57,197 bases of DNA from Candidatus Moraniibacteriota bacterium (GTDB taxonomy: Bacteria > Patescibacteriota > Minisyncoccia > Moranbacterales > UBA1568): positions 1 to 57,197 of the forward strand of contig JAGOTT010000007.1 in assembly GCA_018061645.1 (NCBI GenBank), read 5' to 3'. The translations under genes were made by a program, and so were the position numbers. Positions 25,271 to 34,903 of this stretch are shown here, piece by piece (within the stretch, counting starts at the first letter, position 1; the number at the start of each line of letters is the position of its first letter). The notes under the pieces are model-generated. The model had not been told where the DNA came from. It made no database searches and saw only the letters and a list, made by a program, of their open reading frames with translations.

Positions 25271-26800
25271 TTATGCTTCCTGCGGCTTTTCCATCTCCTC
25301 CGGGAGACGATACTCGACACCGAACCGGCGTTCTCCGGTCAGGAACAATCCGAGAAGATACATATTTACGAGCGCCCAGACGCTGTACATGACCGTGGAC
25401 CAGAAATCGTAGGCATTATACCATCCGACGATGATGGCGAACGGCGTCAGGATGATGATCACCATATGCGGCCATATCCATTCCATGAGATACCCCTGCG
25501 AACTTTTCTTCGAAGTCGTCGCCGTCCATTCCTGCTCACGATTGAATATGACCGAGAGAAGCGCGAGAACGTACGGATAAAAGGTGGCGAGTGCGGTCGC
25601 GACCGTCGCGATACTCAGTCGTCCCGTAAGGAGCCAGGTGAGCGAATAATACAGGAAGAAGAACGGGAGATAATGGACGGCCCAATAGAGCGTGCTGTCC
25701 GCCTGGAGCGGCTTTATCCCATACAGGAGATACAGGAGCGGAAAGAGGAGATACACGACCATCGACATCCCGACGAGGAAGAACGCGTTCGACATGACAT
25801 ACTGGATGCGCTGATCGAGATGGAGCGAGCTTGATCGCATCGGATTGTAGTGAAAAAGCATCTTGAGACCGCCGCTCGCCCACCGGAGCTGCTGTTTGAA
25901 ATAGACGACGACCTTGTCCGGGGCCTGTCCACGAGCCAAGACGCGGTTCACAAAAATAGTGTTCCATCCGCCCTCATGCAGCTTGAGCGAAGTCCAGATA
26001 TCCTCCGACTTATTGAGCGCTATCCCACCGATACCCTCTATGGCCGCGCGTCGGAAAATCATGTTCGTTCCGACGCAAAAAGCCGAGTTCGAGATATTTT
26101 TCGACGGACAGACGTATTTGTAGAACACTTCCTGCGCCTGCGCGGCTCCCGCAGCGATGAAGCGCTCGGTATTGGTGTAGTGCTGGGGCGACTGGACCAT
26201 CGCTATCTTCGCTTCGACCATGAACGGGAGGAGCGTATCGATGAATTCCGGCTCGACGACCTGATCGGCATCGAACACCGCGAAGAATTCCCCCGTGCAA
26301 TACTTCAACCCATGATTGAGGTTCCCGGATTTGGCATGCGCCCGATCTTTCCGTGAAACATAATTCGTTCCGAGCTCGTCCGCGAGCTCCTTCACCTCCA
26401 CGGAGCGCCCGTCATCGAAGATATACGTTTCATGCGGATAGCGGAGCGCGACGACGGAAGCGATCGTTTCACGGATGACCTCGATCGGTTCTCCGGCGGT
26501 CGTGACGATGATATCGAGCGTCGGCTGTTCACGGTCCATCCATTCCTTGTCCCATTTCCGAGTCATCCGATGATGCGTGTCCACGATGACATCGAGCAGC
26601 ACTGTCGCCCAGAGCCCCATCAAAACGACGACACTGATAGAGTCGGCCATCACCTGGAACGCATACAGGATCAGGTGGTCGGCGTTCGTGGGATTGAAGA
26701 CGAACGTCCCATACAACGCGACCACGAACGGGGCCGCGAGCAGGAAAAATATCGTCATGTTGCTGATCCGCGTCGCGGAAAGCTGTCTCTGATGTTCCAT
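25271..26800 (-). CDS. BcsA-like processive GT2 polysaccharide synthase
   Basis: The 509-residue membrane glycosyltransferase has two N-terminal helices, a cytoplasmic GT-A domain and about five C-terminal helices. All processive GT2 motifs are present: DDG (YIFDDGRS), DAD (VFDADQVVEP), the S/TED box as NKSEDIW, and QxxRW as KQQLRWASG. There is no PilZ domain, so c-di-GMP control of the cellulose-synthase kind is not indicated. Cellulose, curdlan-like beta-1,3-glucan or a mixed polymer are all possible; the operon glucanase favours beta-1,3 links. Start chosen at MEHQRQL, 14 nt after the upstream gene. Confidence 0.9.
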   Translation of the reverse strand: MEHQRQLSATRISNMTIFFLLAAPFVVALYGTFVFNPTNADHLILYAFQVMADSISVVVLMGLWATVLLDVIVDTHHRMTRKWDKEWMDREQPTLDIIVTTAGEPIEVIRETIASVVALRYPHETYIFDDGRSVEVKELADELGTNYVSRKDRAHAKSGNLNHGLKYCTGEFFAVFDADQVVEPEFIDTLLPFMVEAKIAMVQSPQHYTNTERFIAAGAAQAQEVFYKYVCPSKNISNSAFCVGTNMIFRRAAIEGIGGIALNKSEDIWTSLKLHEGGWNTIFVNRVLARGQAPDKVVVYFKQQLRWASGGLKMLFHYNPMRSSSLHLDQRIQYVMSNAFFLVGMSMVVYLLFPLLYLLYGIKPLQADSTLYWAVHYLPFFFLYYSLTWLLTGRLSIATVATALATFYPYVLALLSVIFNREQEWTATTSKKSSQGYLMEWIWPHMVIIILTPFAIIVGWYNAYDFWSTVMYSVWALVNMYLLGLFLTGERRFGVEYRLPEEMEKPQEA

Positions 26801-26814
26801 AGGTTGTTTCCCGT

Positions 26815-29622
26815 TTATTGAACCTTGCGCTTCCGACTGAAATAATATGCCGCAGAAGTCGCTCCTATCATGATGAGGCCGACGGACTGCGCAGGCCAGT
26901 GCCACCACGGCCAACTATTCTTGAGCGATACCAGGTCCCGCTCTTCGGGGATTTCGGAGAGGTCGATACGCATGAATCGGAGCGGGGTCGGCGATATCCC
27001 GACGCCCTCGCCCCCCTCGACACTCCAGGCATCATCGAAGCTCTGCATGATCAACAATACCGGCTGTTCGAAACCGGAAAGATCACGATATGACGAAATA
27101 TCGACATCGAGCCCGTCCGGACCGACGAACGAAAGCGGAAGAGGGGTACCCTTGTCCGATCGGAGCAGATCGGCCATCGTGCCGATCGGCACATCCCAGC
27201 GCTGATACGTGGACGCATGAAGCGTCGGAAGAGGGATATCGCCGGAAAACAGTTCTTCGGGAATATCGCGACGATCGAACACATATGCATAGCGTATCGG
27301 ACCGGTATATCTCAGGACCGTGACCGTATCAAGGAGGTGGACGCTTTCGATTTCTTCAAGCCTCTCGAAATACGGATTCTCTTTCTCCGTCAGTCCGGAA
27401 ATAAGCGGCGAAGTCGTGGGGAGGAAGAGATATTCGATTCCGAGCACCGCGGCATAATTCTCGACGGTTCGGATATGATTCTCTGAAACGCCGGTATAGG
27501 CGACACTCTGCCGCATGAGCATGCGGAGGCGGGTCGAGTACGGATGCGGTTGCGCGTGCTCGTTGTATGAAGTCGCGAACCGGATCCCCTGCGGAGCGAA
27601 ATAGCTCGCCTCGGAAACATTGTCGTAGTAGACGCTTCCGGTCGGAAGCGCGCGGTCCTTGAAATAGACTGCCACCGGATTCTCAATGGCGTTCACCACC
27701 GGCGGAACATAGAACCCGGAAGCCGTATTGATCGCACCGGAAATGGAAATCGCCATGAATCCGACCGCGAGCGACATCGCGGAACGTGAGCGGATATCCC
27801 CGAGAGTCTGACTGAAGATCGCGGCGAAAGAATAGACGAGCGTGAACCCGATGATCGGCAGGCCGCGCGAGAATTGGAATTGTGAAAGGAACCCGGGGAG
27901 GAAGCCGTTCTGACCGAGGGAAATGAGAAGGAGATAGAACGAAGAAAAGGAAAAGAGTGCCTTCACCCAAGGCGCGATGCGATCGGACCTGATGATCAAA
28001 AGAAGCCACGAAACGACGAAGACGGCCCAATAGAGGAAGCTGAGTCCGCCGGACACCGGGATGAGCGACAACGAGAGATATATCGACGATTTGAATATCG
28101 GGTTCGTGAAGAGATATCCTGAAGTGAAGTACTGGGACAAGAACGGCGTCGCGCTGACAAGGTAGATCACCGCAAGCATGAAGAGTTTCCGGGAATCATT
28201 CTTGATTGGCGAAAACAGGACGAAAAAACCGAGAAGTATGCTCAGGCTGAAACCGAGCACCGGATGCACCGTCCATATAGCGCCGGTTATGGCGGTAAGG
28301 ATTGAAGCAAGAGCGAGATTATCGAACGACCGTATCCACAAAAGAACATACAAGGGAAGTACGGCGAACGAAAGATAGATGGAATAATCCTGCATGGAAC
28401 CCCACTCCTGTACCATGGTATAGGAAAGCAGGACGGCTGCTGCTGCGAAGACGCGGTTCACTCCCAGAAGACGCAGCGAAGCATAGAGCGCGATGCGAAG
28501 ACCGACAAACACGCCGACCATGAGATAGATGAGTACAGTAGTGATCGGCAGCCCGGTGGCGCTCGCGATACCGAGGATCAGATGATGCTGGAGATACTGG
28601 TACAGCCTCCAGATATTCATCCCGTTCGCCCAGACATGGTTCCACGACGGCATACCGTACTGTTCAAGGGACTGCGCCCGGAAAGCATGATAGATCCAAT
28701 CCTCGTAACCGGTATAGATGAACGGATATCCGGTGAAATACCCGACAAGCAGCCATCCGACAGCGATCACAAGAGCGATGATAGGGATGTCATGCAGATC
28801 CAATCTCCCGGACATCGTGTCGGAGGTTTTCTTTTCGGACAGGGAACGATTCAGATATTCACGCTCCTGTCGCCGTTCCTCGCGGACAAGTTCTATGGTC
28901 TGTTTGCGAAGATGCAGGAGGTGAAGAATGTATTGATATCCCTGTTCGAGCGTCGCCTTACTCGTCTCATTCTCCCGCTTCCGGAATACATACGGCACTT
29001 CATCGACTTGTGACCACGGCGTCCGGGACAGGACGTCTATCAATATCTTGAACCCACGAAGACCGCCGAAAGAAACGTCTTTCACGAGGTCACGTTGCAT
29101 GATGAAAAAACCGCTTCCCGGATCGGTCGTCTTTCGCGTCTGCGGAAGAAATATCCAGGCAAGCACCCGGCAGACATGCGACGCGAATTTCCGATACGCG
29201 GTACCAAGCCCGTCGGCACCTCCTCCGGGGACATAGCGGCTCGCCACGACGATATCTTTTTTCGAGGAAATGATGGTCCGAATGAGCTCCGGAGCGACTT
29301 CCGGGGGATGCTGAAGGTCCGAATCCATGCACAGGATGTAGTTCCCTTTCGCTTCCTGAAATCCGTCGACGAATGCCATCGCGAGTCCGTTCCGCTTCGC
29401 CTTCGGACGATGCAACATCCTAACATTCGGATAGAGCTTCATCGCCTTCGTTATCCGTTTCGGCGTATCGTCCGAACTGTCGTCGATGAAAAGGATCTCG
29501 GTGGAATACTTCACGCCGTCAAGCGCCGCATCAAGAGCCCGTATCAACGGCATGACATTGTCAGCCTCGTTGAAAGTCGGGAGGAGTATCGTGACATCTA
29601 TTGTTTCAGTTCTTTTTTCCAT
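26815..29622 (-). CDS. Fused DPM1-like GT2 and multispan GT-C-like membrane protein
   Basis: The 935-residue protein joins two parts. Residues 1-240 are a polyprenol-phosphate glycosyltransferase: TILLPTFNEADNV, LFIDDSSDDTP, MDSDLQHPPEV and the DPGSGFFI region. From about residue 270 there are about eleven membrane helices, with a first-loop acidic motif (YTGYEDWIYHAFR) like GT-C enzymes, then an extracytoplasmic C-terminal domain and a final helix ending RKRK. The protein could charge a lipid carrier and use it in the same polypeptide. The start follows the FAD gene by 7 nt. Confidence 0.8.
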   Translation of the reverse strand: MEKRTETIDVTILLPTFNEADNVMPLIRALDAALDGVKYSTEILFIDDSSDDTPKRITKAMKLYPNVRMLHRPKAKRNGLAMAFVDGFQEAKGNYILCMDSDLQHPPEVAPELIRTIISSKKDIVVASRYVPGGGADGLGTAYRKFASHVCRVLAWIFLPQTRKTTDPGSGFFIMQRDLVKDVSFGGLRGFKILIDVLSRTPWSQVDEVPYVFRKRENETSKATLEQGYQYILHLLHLRKQTIELVREERRQEREYLNRSLSEKKTSDTMSGRLDLHDIPIIALVIAVGWLLVGYFTGYPFIYTGYEDWIYHAFRAQSLEQYGMPSWNHVWANGMNIWRLYQYLQHHLILGIASATGLPITTVLIYLMVGVFVGLRIALYASLRLLGVNRVFAAAAVLLSYTMVQEWGSMQDYSIYLSFAVLPLYVLLWIRSFDNLALASILTAITGAIWTVHPVLGFSLSILLGFFVLFSPIKNDSRKLFMLAVIYLVSATPFLSQYFTSGYLFTNPIFKSSIYLSLSLIPVSGGLSFLYWAVFVVSWLLLIIRSDRIAPWVKALFSFSSFYLLLISLGQNGFLPGFLSQFQFSRGLPIIGFTLVYSFAAIFSQTLGDIRSRSAMSLAVGFMAISISGAINTASGFYVPPVVNAIENPVAVYFKDRALPTGSVYYDNVSEASYFAPQGIRFATSYNEHAQPHPYSTRLRMLMRQSVAYTGVSENHIRTVENYAAVLGIEYLFLPTTSPLISGLTEKENPYFERLEEIESVHLLDTVTVLRYTGPIRYAYVFDRRDIPEELFSGDIPLPTLHASTYQRWDVPIGTMADLLRSDKGTPLPLSFVGPDGLDVDISSYRDLSGFEQPVLLIMQSFDDAWSVEGGEGVGISPTPLRFMRIDLSEIPEERDLVSLKNSWPWWHWPAQSVGLIMIGATSAAYYFSRKRKVQ

Positions 29623-29629
29623 TGCCGTT

Positions 29630-30952
29630 TCAATTCGTGAGGGAACCGAATGACTCCAAGACAAGCTTCGATACCTTTTTTCCCTCTTCGATAGCGTAGT
29701 TCGTACCGCGGTCATCGGGAAAGATCTGTGAGAAGTTCGAAAGGAAAACATGAGGCACCGGTGATTGGTAAGCCGGGATTTTGTCGATGTAGTCAGTGCC
29801 GACGATATGCTGGGCGTCCTTGAAGCGGAAAAGTTTCTCTTCGAGGATTTGCGCCTCGTCAAAGTGCGGGAACATCTTCTTCAGACCGTCCTTCCATTCC
29901 CGAGCGATCTCTTCTTCACTTTGCGCGAAGTAACGATGTTCGACCGGCACGTAGGCACCGATGTAATAAATATGCTTGCCGTTAAAAGCCTCCGTACCGG
30001 TCAGTGCTGAAGTCGAGAGCAGTACCAAAAATGGAATCTCCGAGTCGTTGATATTGTGCCAGAAGTACGGGCTGATCAGCTGATCGGTAGCGAACACCAT
30101 GATGACGGCACCGAGGTAATCGATACTCTTCAATTTGTCCGTGTATTCTTTTGTCACGCCGTCATTGCCATCCATCAGACGAGCGAAGACCGGCGACGGC
30201 ACCGTGGCAACGACCGCATCAAACTCTTGGCGCTGTCCATTGACGATGGCCACCGCTCCCTCTCCGTTCTTTTCGATCCGATCGATCCCCTGTTCCAAAA
30301 TGATCGTCCCACCGAAGCCCTTGATTTTCTCCGCCATCGCATCGACAATCGCCACGAACCCCCCGTGAAAGTAGCCGAGTTTTTCGCCCCCTTTGTCCTT
30401 GGACACGGCGCGGATCTGAATGCGACGCCACAACCATGACATAGCGATCTCTTTGTAGTATTTGTTGAACTTGCCACGAAGGAGTGGCTCCCAGATCACC
30501 TCTGTCACCTTGGGACCGGCCCACTTCTTGAGCCATTCATACGCCGTGATCCTGGAAAGTGGCTTCCAGTTTTTCAGGAACTGCAGATAGAGCGCGCTCG
30601 CCCCGAAACGAATCCGATCAAAAAATGGCAGCGGTGAAAACGTCAGAAGATCCTTGGCGCTCATGAACGGATAGAGCTTGCCGCCGTAGTAGGTTGAGAC
30701 CGAACTGGTATAGAAAGAGGCTTTGTCACCGATGCCGAGCTCCTTGGTCAAACCCAAGAGATGCTGGTCACCCTTATAGAAAAAGTGGTACGCCTTTTCG
30801 AGCGGCATACCGAGGAGCGAAAACCCGCCCGCCAAACCACCGAGGGTCTTTTCGCGTTCGAACACGGTCACTGCAACGCCAGCCTTACCCAGGTGATAGG
30901 CGGCGGACAACCCCGCAAACCCTCCTCCGATGATCGCTACTTTTTTCTTCAT
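29630..30952 (-). CDS. FAD/NAD-dependent amine-oxidase-like oxidoreductase
   Basis: The 440-residue protein starts with a Rossmann dinucleotide motif (VAIIGGGFAGLSAAYHLG), then FEREKTLGGLAGG. The C-terminal FAD segment includes VFLSNFSQIFPDDRGTNYAIEEGKK. It resembles the group of UDP-galactopyranose mutase- and phytoene-desaturase-like enzymes often found in polysaccharide gene clusters, but the exact UGM signature is not seen. It is the second gene of the glycan operon, so a sugar or lipid-carrier substrate is plausible. Confidence 0.82.
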   Translation of the reverse strand: MKKKVAIIGGGFAGLSAAYHLGKAGVAVTVFEREKTLGGLAGGFSLLGMPLEKAYHFFYKGDQHLLGLTKELGIGDKASFYTSSVSTYYGGKLYPFMSAKDLLTFSPLPFFDRIRFGASALYLQFLKNWKPLSRITAYEWLKKWAGPKVTEVIWEPLLRGKFNKYYKEIAMSWLWRRIQIRAVSKDKGGEKLGYFHGGFVAIVDAMAEKIKGFGGTIILEQGIDRIEKNGEGAVAIVNGQRQEFDAVVATVPSPVFARLMDGNDGVTKEYTDKLKSIDYLGAVIMVFATDQLISPYFWHNINDSEIPFLVLLSTSALTGTEAFNGKHIYYIGAYVPVEHRYFAQSEEEIAREWKDGLKKMFPHFDEAQILEEKLFRFKDAQHIVGTDYIDKIPAYQSPVPHVFLSNFSQIFPDDRGTNYAIEEGKKVSKLVLESFGSLTN

Positions 30953-30979
30953 ACTCCGTTCGTTACGATGTATTACTTC

Positions 30980-31393
30980 TTATTGGGCTGTTTTCTTGAA
31001 CGTGATCGCCTTATTTATCGAATACTGGATGACGAAAATGAACGGGAGCGAGAGAAGCTTCATCACGTTTCCATCGTATCCGAGCCGGACGTTGAACACA
31101 TAGAGAAACGCCACGCTGAACAGCATGCCGATTCCGCTTACGATCGAATAGGAAACGAAACGGAACATGATACGGTCACCGGTCTTGAAGTTATACTTCA
31201 CATTCAGGAGAAACCCGTACAAAGTCGCGGTGCCTATGGAAAGCGCCGTCGAAAGAACCGAAGGGATATCGAAGATGTTGAAACACACGAGAAAAATCCC
31301 GTAGTCGACCACCGCAGCGGAAACGCCGATAAAAAAATAAAGCACGATATTCCTATGCTTCGCGAAGAGATGGGAAATTTTTTCGGATACCAT
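30980..31393 (-). CDS. GtrA-family membrane protein
   Basis: The 137-residue protein has four membrane helices. The GtrA hallmark is visible as FFIGVSAAVVDYGIFLV at the start and the GFLLNVKYNF segment in the middle. GtrA proteins help move polyprenol-linked sugars across membranes. The start at 31393 is preferred to an upstream frame extension of atypical composition. It is the first gene after a promoter and leads the six-gene glycan operon, a fitting neighbour for the DPM1-like enzyme. Confidence 0.88.
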   Translation of the reverse strand: MVSEKISHLFAKHRNIVLYFFIGVSAAVVDYGIFLVCFNIFDIPSVLSTALSIGTATLYGFLLNVKYNFKTGDRIMFRFVSYSIVSGIGMLFSVAFLYVFNVRLGYDGNVMKLLSLPFIFVIQYSINKAITFKKTAQ

Positions 31394-31440
31394 AAAAATC
31401 CATAAAAAAATACAACTGCGCATACAATTGCAAGTCATTT

Positions 31441-31469
31441 AGTAAATCAAATTTCCGATGATTTGTCAA
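31441..31469 (-). promoter_or_regulatory. Promoter of the six-gene glycan operon
   Basis: TTGACA, 17 bp and TTTACT on the minus strand, 48 bp before the GtrA start codon. No other good promoter is seen within the operon. Confidence 0.55.
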
Positions 31470-31605
31470 CCAGGGGGTTCAGATATCCACCTTTCCCCGG
31501 CTTTTCTCGGAAGCAGTATTCCCTGGCTTTTTAGTAATCTACTGAAATTAAACACCAGTTCACACAAAAGTCAACTCAACCAGATTTCTGGGAGGAAACA
31601 GCTGA

Positions 31606-31815
31606 TCAGTTCCTCTGGATATTCCCCTCTCCGCGGCTTTTCACCGTATATCGGGCGTAGTGCGCCGCCCAGATGGCAAAAAGGACGGCTGGCCACCAGC
31701 CGATGCTACCGTAGTATTCCATCCAAAAAGCGACCGCGACGAAGGTGACGAGAATCGGAACACCGACCAACCGCCATGCAGGCACAGGGATCGTATTTTC
31801 TTGAATCTCGTTCAT
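31606..31815 (-). CDS. Small two-helix membrane protein (69 residues)
   Basis: The start ATG overlaps the stop of the large TGGN-repeat protein by four bases (ATGA), showing translational coupling. Two membrane helices occupy most of the length (VGVPILVTFVAVAFWM and WWPAVLFAIWAAHYA), and the ends are charged. No known domain is recognised. It could help insert or anchor the large upstream protein, which ends in a single helix. Confidence 0.7.
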   Translation of the reverse strand: MNEIQENTIPVPAWRLVGVPILVTFVAVAFWMEYYGSIGWWPAVLFAIWAAHYARYTVKSRGEGNIQRN

Positions 31816-34382
31816 AGGTCTCTCCGATTACCGGATGGAAAAAACGACCAGTTCAGCATGAGCGCATAGGCGACGCCGGAAAGGAGCAACATCCAGAGCG
31901 GGAATTCTTTTCTCTCGACGATATCCGCGATGTCCACGACTTCCGCGCCGCGCACCTCGCCCGGAATCGACAGGTCCTCCGGAGCGGCTGCTTCGACCGT
32001 TTCCGCGCCGAAAGACGACGCGAAGGCGGATCCGGCTACGCTAAGGATAGCGTATGCTTTCTTCGATCGTATCTCTTCATCATCGCGTTGGCGCCCCTCG
32101 GCTTTCGCGATATAGCGATACTGCCCCGCTCCCACCTGATCCGGAATCACGATGGTGTATTCGACACGCACACCCTTGCCGGACTCGATATCGCCCACGA
32201 GCCACAAAGGGGTCGCGATCGTCGTTCCGTCCGGCGAATTGAAGGCATCGGACACGACGACCTCGTATGCATCATGTTTCCCGGTGTTTTCGACCGTGAT
32301 CCAGTGCGTGATCGCCTCGCCACCGCGATAGGCTCCCTCGGGCTTGCTCCGACGTACGCGGAGCCCGGTATGATATGGGTCGTCGTCCGCATCGATAGAG
32401 GTGATGCGGGCATCCGGGATATCGATCCTCGTTTCATCTTCGGAACCGTTATTCTCCTGGTGTTTCTCGGCAGTTCCGGTTTCCGCCTGCGCGTACGCGA
32501 GAAGCTCCTCCCCGTCCGACGCATCCCCGCCGATGGAAACCTTCACGGAAAATCCCATCGATTCGCCTTTTTTCAGGTCATCGATTATCCAAGAAACCGT
32601 GTCTCCGTCCCGATGTGCTCCATCGCCCGCGGAGCGGAACTCGGACGCGTCCGGAACCCGGAACAACACCTTCACGTTTTCCGCATCAGCCTTGCCACCG
32701 TTTTCGACACGCACCTCGTATTCGAGCGTATCACCGGGAAGCGCGGCCTCGCGACCGTCGCTGACGGAGGTGGCGAGGTCGGGATAAGCGAAGACGAGGT
32801 CGCCGCCCCACGAGCCGAACACGTTGACGATGCCGAGAAGCCAGTTGCTGCCGACGATGTTGTTGTTCACAAAATTGAAGGCTGCGGCGGTCGCGGAGGC
32901 GTTGCCGGTCGCGATAGTTGCGTCGTCCGCTCCGGTGATCGTGTTCCCGCCGGTATCGGCAGTCGCCGTGACGGCATTCTTTATATACGCGACATTCTTG
33001 CCCGAGACCGACACGATATCGCCGCACTCCGCCTCACAGCCCTCCCCGTCCTCTCCGCCGCCGAAGAAATATCCCATCACTCCGTCCCCGTCCGCATCCT
33101 CACTGTCGACGACCCCGCCAAGCCACTCGCCGAACACGTTGATCACGACGATAAGCCAGTTGTCACCGACGAAGTTCGTGTTGGCGACCGTTTCGCTTGC
33201 AGCGGAGGCAGTCGCGTCGCCCGTCTCAATAGTCGCCGTTCCGGAATCTTCGATCGCGTTCCCGCCGGTATCGGCAGTCGCCACGACGGTATTTTCGATG
33301 GTTGCCTCGTTGCCGTTTTCGACCGTTTCCAGGTTGCCCGTATTCCCATCATCGAAAGAGAGCAGCCCCTCGCCCGGAACGATGACATCACCAGCATAGT
33401 CTCCGACGATATTGACGATGGCAAAAAGTCCGTTCGATCCGACAAGCGTCGTGTTCACGATATTGATCGCCGCCGCAAGTGCGGAAGCGTCGCCGGTGCC
33501 GATAGCGGCATCGCCGCCGCCTTCGATCGTGTTGTTGCCGGTCTCTGCGCCTGCGGTCACGGCATTTTCGACCGTCGCGACGTTTCCGTTTTCGATAGTG
33601 AGTCCGCCGGATCCTCCGTCCGAAGCGGCTTCGATATCGACCGGCTCTTCGTCACCCGCGACGAACGTCCCGAGGAGATCGATATCCTCATCGTCCGATC
33701 CGTCCTTGATCACGACCTCCTTCTCCACGTCCGCCCCGACGATGTTCGTGTTCACGTCGTTCACCGAAATCGCGGTCGCGCCGGCGTCGCCGGTGCCGAT
33801 AGCGGATCCGGATCCGTCCGGAATATCAGTCGGTTCGATGGTCGCACTTTCCGTCTCTTCGGGCTCCTCGTTCATGACGGAGTTTTCACCGGTATCGGAC
33901 GCGGCCTCCACGTCGGTTTCCGCCTCGGCCTCGTTGCAACTCTTTATGGTCGATCCGCCGTCTTCATCGCCGGATTCATCTTCCTCGCACGGAGATTCCT
34001 GCGACAGCTCCGATATTTCTTCCGGAACCGGGGATTTATCCACGGCGGCTGCCGGCTCGGCAACCATTTCCGATTCCTCTTCCGGAACCGCTTCCTCCTC
34101 CGCCGGTTCTTCCTCGGGCTCCGGTTCGGCGGATTCGGCGACCGGTTCCTCGGCCGGAGCCGTGTCGTCCGCGACGACGAACGCCGGTGCGACCGGATAG
34201 AAAGCGAGACTCAAGGAAAGGCCGATGATAAAGGTTTTTTTCAGAAAAATCGCCCGTGCGTACGCAGGAAGAATCCAAGAAACGTGGCGTGGCGCAACCG
34301 GACGCGACCAGCGCGGAGAGAAGTATATCTTCTGCTCTCCGTTTTTCGCGCACCCGTTCATGTAGTCTCGCTCGTGCGACAT
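31812..34382 (-). CDS. Large acidic secreted protein with four TGGN-type repeats and DUF11-like domains
   Basis: The start at 34382 lies after the upstream stop; the 856-residue protein then has an atypical basic lead of about 45 residues before a signal helix (FIIGLSLSLAFYPVAPAFVVA). An acidic Glu/Ala-rich region follows to about residue 190. Then come four repeats of about 80 residues, each with a TG-x-N turn, I-x-TG-x-A-x-A and V-N-x-N-x-V-G, ending in hydrophobic NVFGxW segments. Two DUF11-like beta domains (EYEVRVENGGKADAENV, THWITVENTGKHDAYEV) and one C-terminal helix complete it. A cell-attached stalk or fibre is a reasonable inference. Confidence 0.78.
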   Translation of the reverse strand: MSHERDYMNGCAKNGEQKIYFSPRWSRPVAPRHVSWILPAYARAIFLKKTFIIGLSLSLAFYPVAPAFVVADDTAPAEEPVAESAEPEPEEEPAEEEAVPEEESEMVAEPAAAVDKSPVPEEISELSQESPCEEDESGDEDGGSTIKSCNEAEAETDVEAASDTGENSVMNEEPEETESATIEPTDIPDGSGSAIGTGDAGATAISVNDVNTNIVGADVEKEVVIKDGSDDEDIDLLGTFVAGDEEPVDIEAASDGGSGGLTIENGNVATVENAVTAGAETGNNTIEGGGDAAIGTGDASALAAAINIVNTTLVGSNGLFAIVNIVGDYAGDVIVPGEGLLSFDDGNTGNLETVENGNEATIENTVVATADTGGNAIEDSGTATIETGDATASAASETVANTNFVGDNWLIVVINVFGEWLGGVVDSEDADGDGVMGYFFGGGEDGEGCEAECGDIVSVSGKNVAYIKNAVTATADTGGNTITGADDATIATGNASATAAAFNFVNNNIVGSNWLLGIVNVFGSWGGDLVFAYPDLATSVSDGREAALPGDTLEYEVRVENGGKADAENVKVLFRVPDASEFRSAGDGAHRDGDTVSWIIDDLKKGESMGFSVKVSIGGDASDGEELLAYAQAETGTAEKHQENNGSEDETRIDIPDARITSIDADDDPYHTGLRVRRSKPEGAYRGGEAITHWITVENTGKHDAYEVVVSDAFNSPDGTTIATPLWLVGDIESGKGVRVEYTIVIPDQVGAGQYRYIAKAEGRQRDDEEIRSKKAYAILSVAGSAFASSFGAETVEAAAPEDLSIPGEVRGAEVVDIADIVERKEFPLWMLLLSGVAYALMLNWSFFPSGNRRDL

Positions 34383-34408
34383 AGCGGTATGTCTTTTCCA
34401 TGAAAACA

Positions 34409-34897
34409 TCATTCGAATATCGACCGAAAAAACCGCATCACGCCTGGAAACAATCCGTCCGAATCCGGGAGGAGGCACATTGCCGGAACATCACGAATAT
34501 CGGATACCGATATCTCCACCTCCGTTTCCGTACCGCCGTCCTTTTCCTGCACGGAAACCGTTCCCGAACCATCCTGCCCGACACTGACGGATGATTTCCC
34601 CTCGTCCGTTTCCGCTGTCGCTTCCACCTTCACTTCCGTCTTGTTGCCGGATGACCGTATAACCGTCCTGCTGCCCGCCGTGGCTGAACCGGTCGTGATA
34701 TTCCCTGATCCGCTGTTACCGCCGGTGTCCGCTGTCGCCGACACGTCCGATCGTATGACCACACCCTTTCCGCTGCTTTCAATGGTGGTTGCGGCATATG
34801 CGCCGCTCGAAAACAGGAGAAAGAACATGAAGGAAACCGATGAGATGATCTTGAATGTCATACTCGGGATACTTTTCGATTTCAACGGACGCCTCAT
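34409..34897 (-). CDS. Secreted protein with one TGGN-type repeat
   Basis: The 162-residue protein has a signal peptide (FMFFLLFSSGAYA), and then one repeat (VSATADTGGNSGSGNITTG followed by SATAG) related to those in the large protein downstream. A Thr/Val/Glu-alternating beta-rich segment and a short C-terminal amphipathic stretch (MRFFRSIFE) complete it. An internal ATG 12 codons in may be the true start. No enzymatic motif is seen. It probably assembles with its neighbours. Confidence 0.7.
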   Translation of the reverse strand: MRRPLKSKSIPSMTFKIISSVSFMFFLLFSSGAYAATTIESSGKGVVIRSDVSATADTGGNSGSGNITTGSATAGSRTVIRSSGNKTEVKVEATAETDEGKSSVSVGQDGSGTVSVQEKDGGTETEVEISVSDIRDVPAMCLLPDSDGLFPGVMRFFRSIFE

Positions 34898-34903
34898 GCG
34901 CCC

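Noticed and set aside
30952-31438. GtrA start at 31438
   Set aside because: The extra 15 residues (Cys- and Trp-rich) are unlike GtrA proteins and lie in the AT-rich promoter region.
32731-33800. Possible CRISPR or tandem DNA repeats
   Set aside because: The periodicity comes from about 80-residue protein repeats that differ in sequence; no short identical repeats with spacers are present.
32088-34403. Long plus-strand open frame (771 codons) opposite the large TGGN protein gene
   Set aside because: It is a shadow of a GC-rich, repeat-bearing gene. It has no ribosome binding site, and the opposite strand has a signal peptide, repeats and a membrane anchor.
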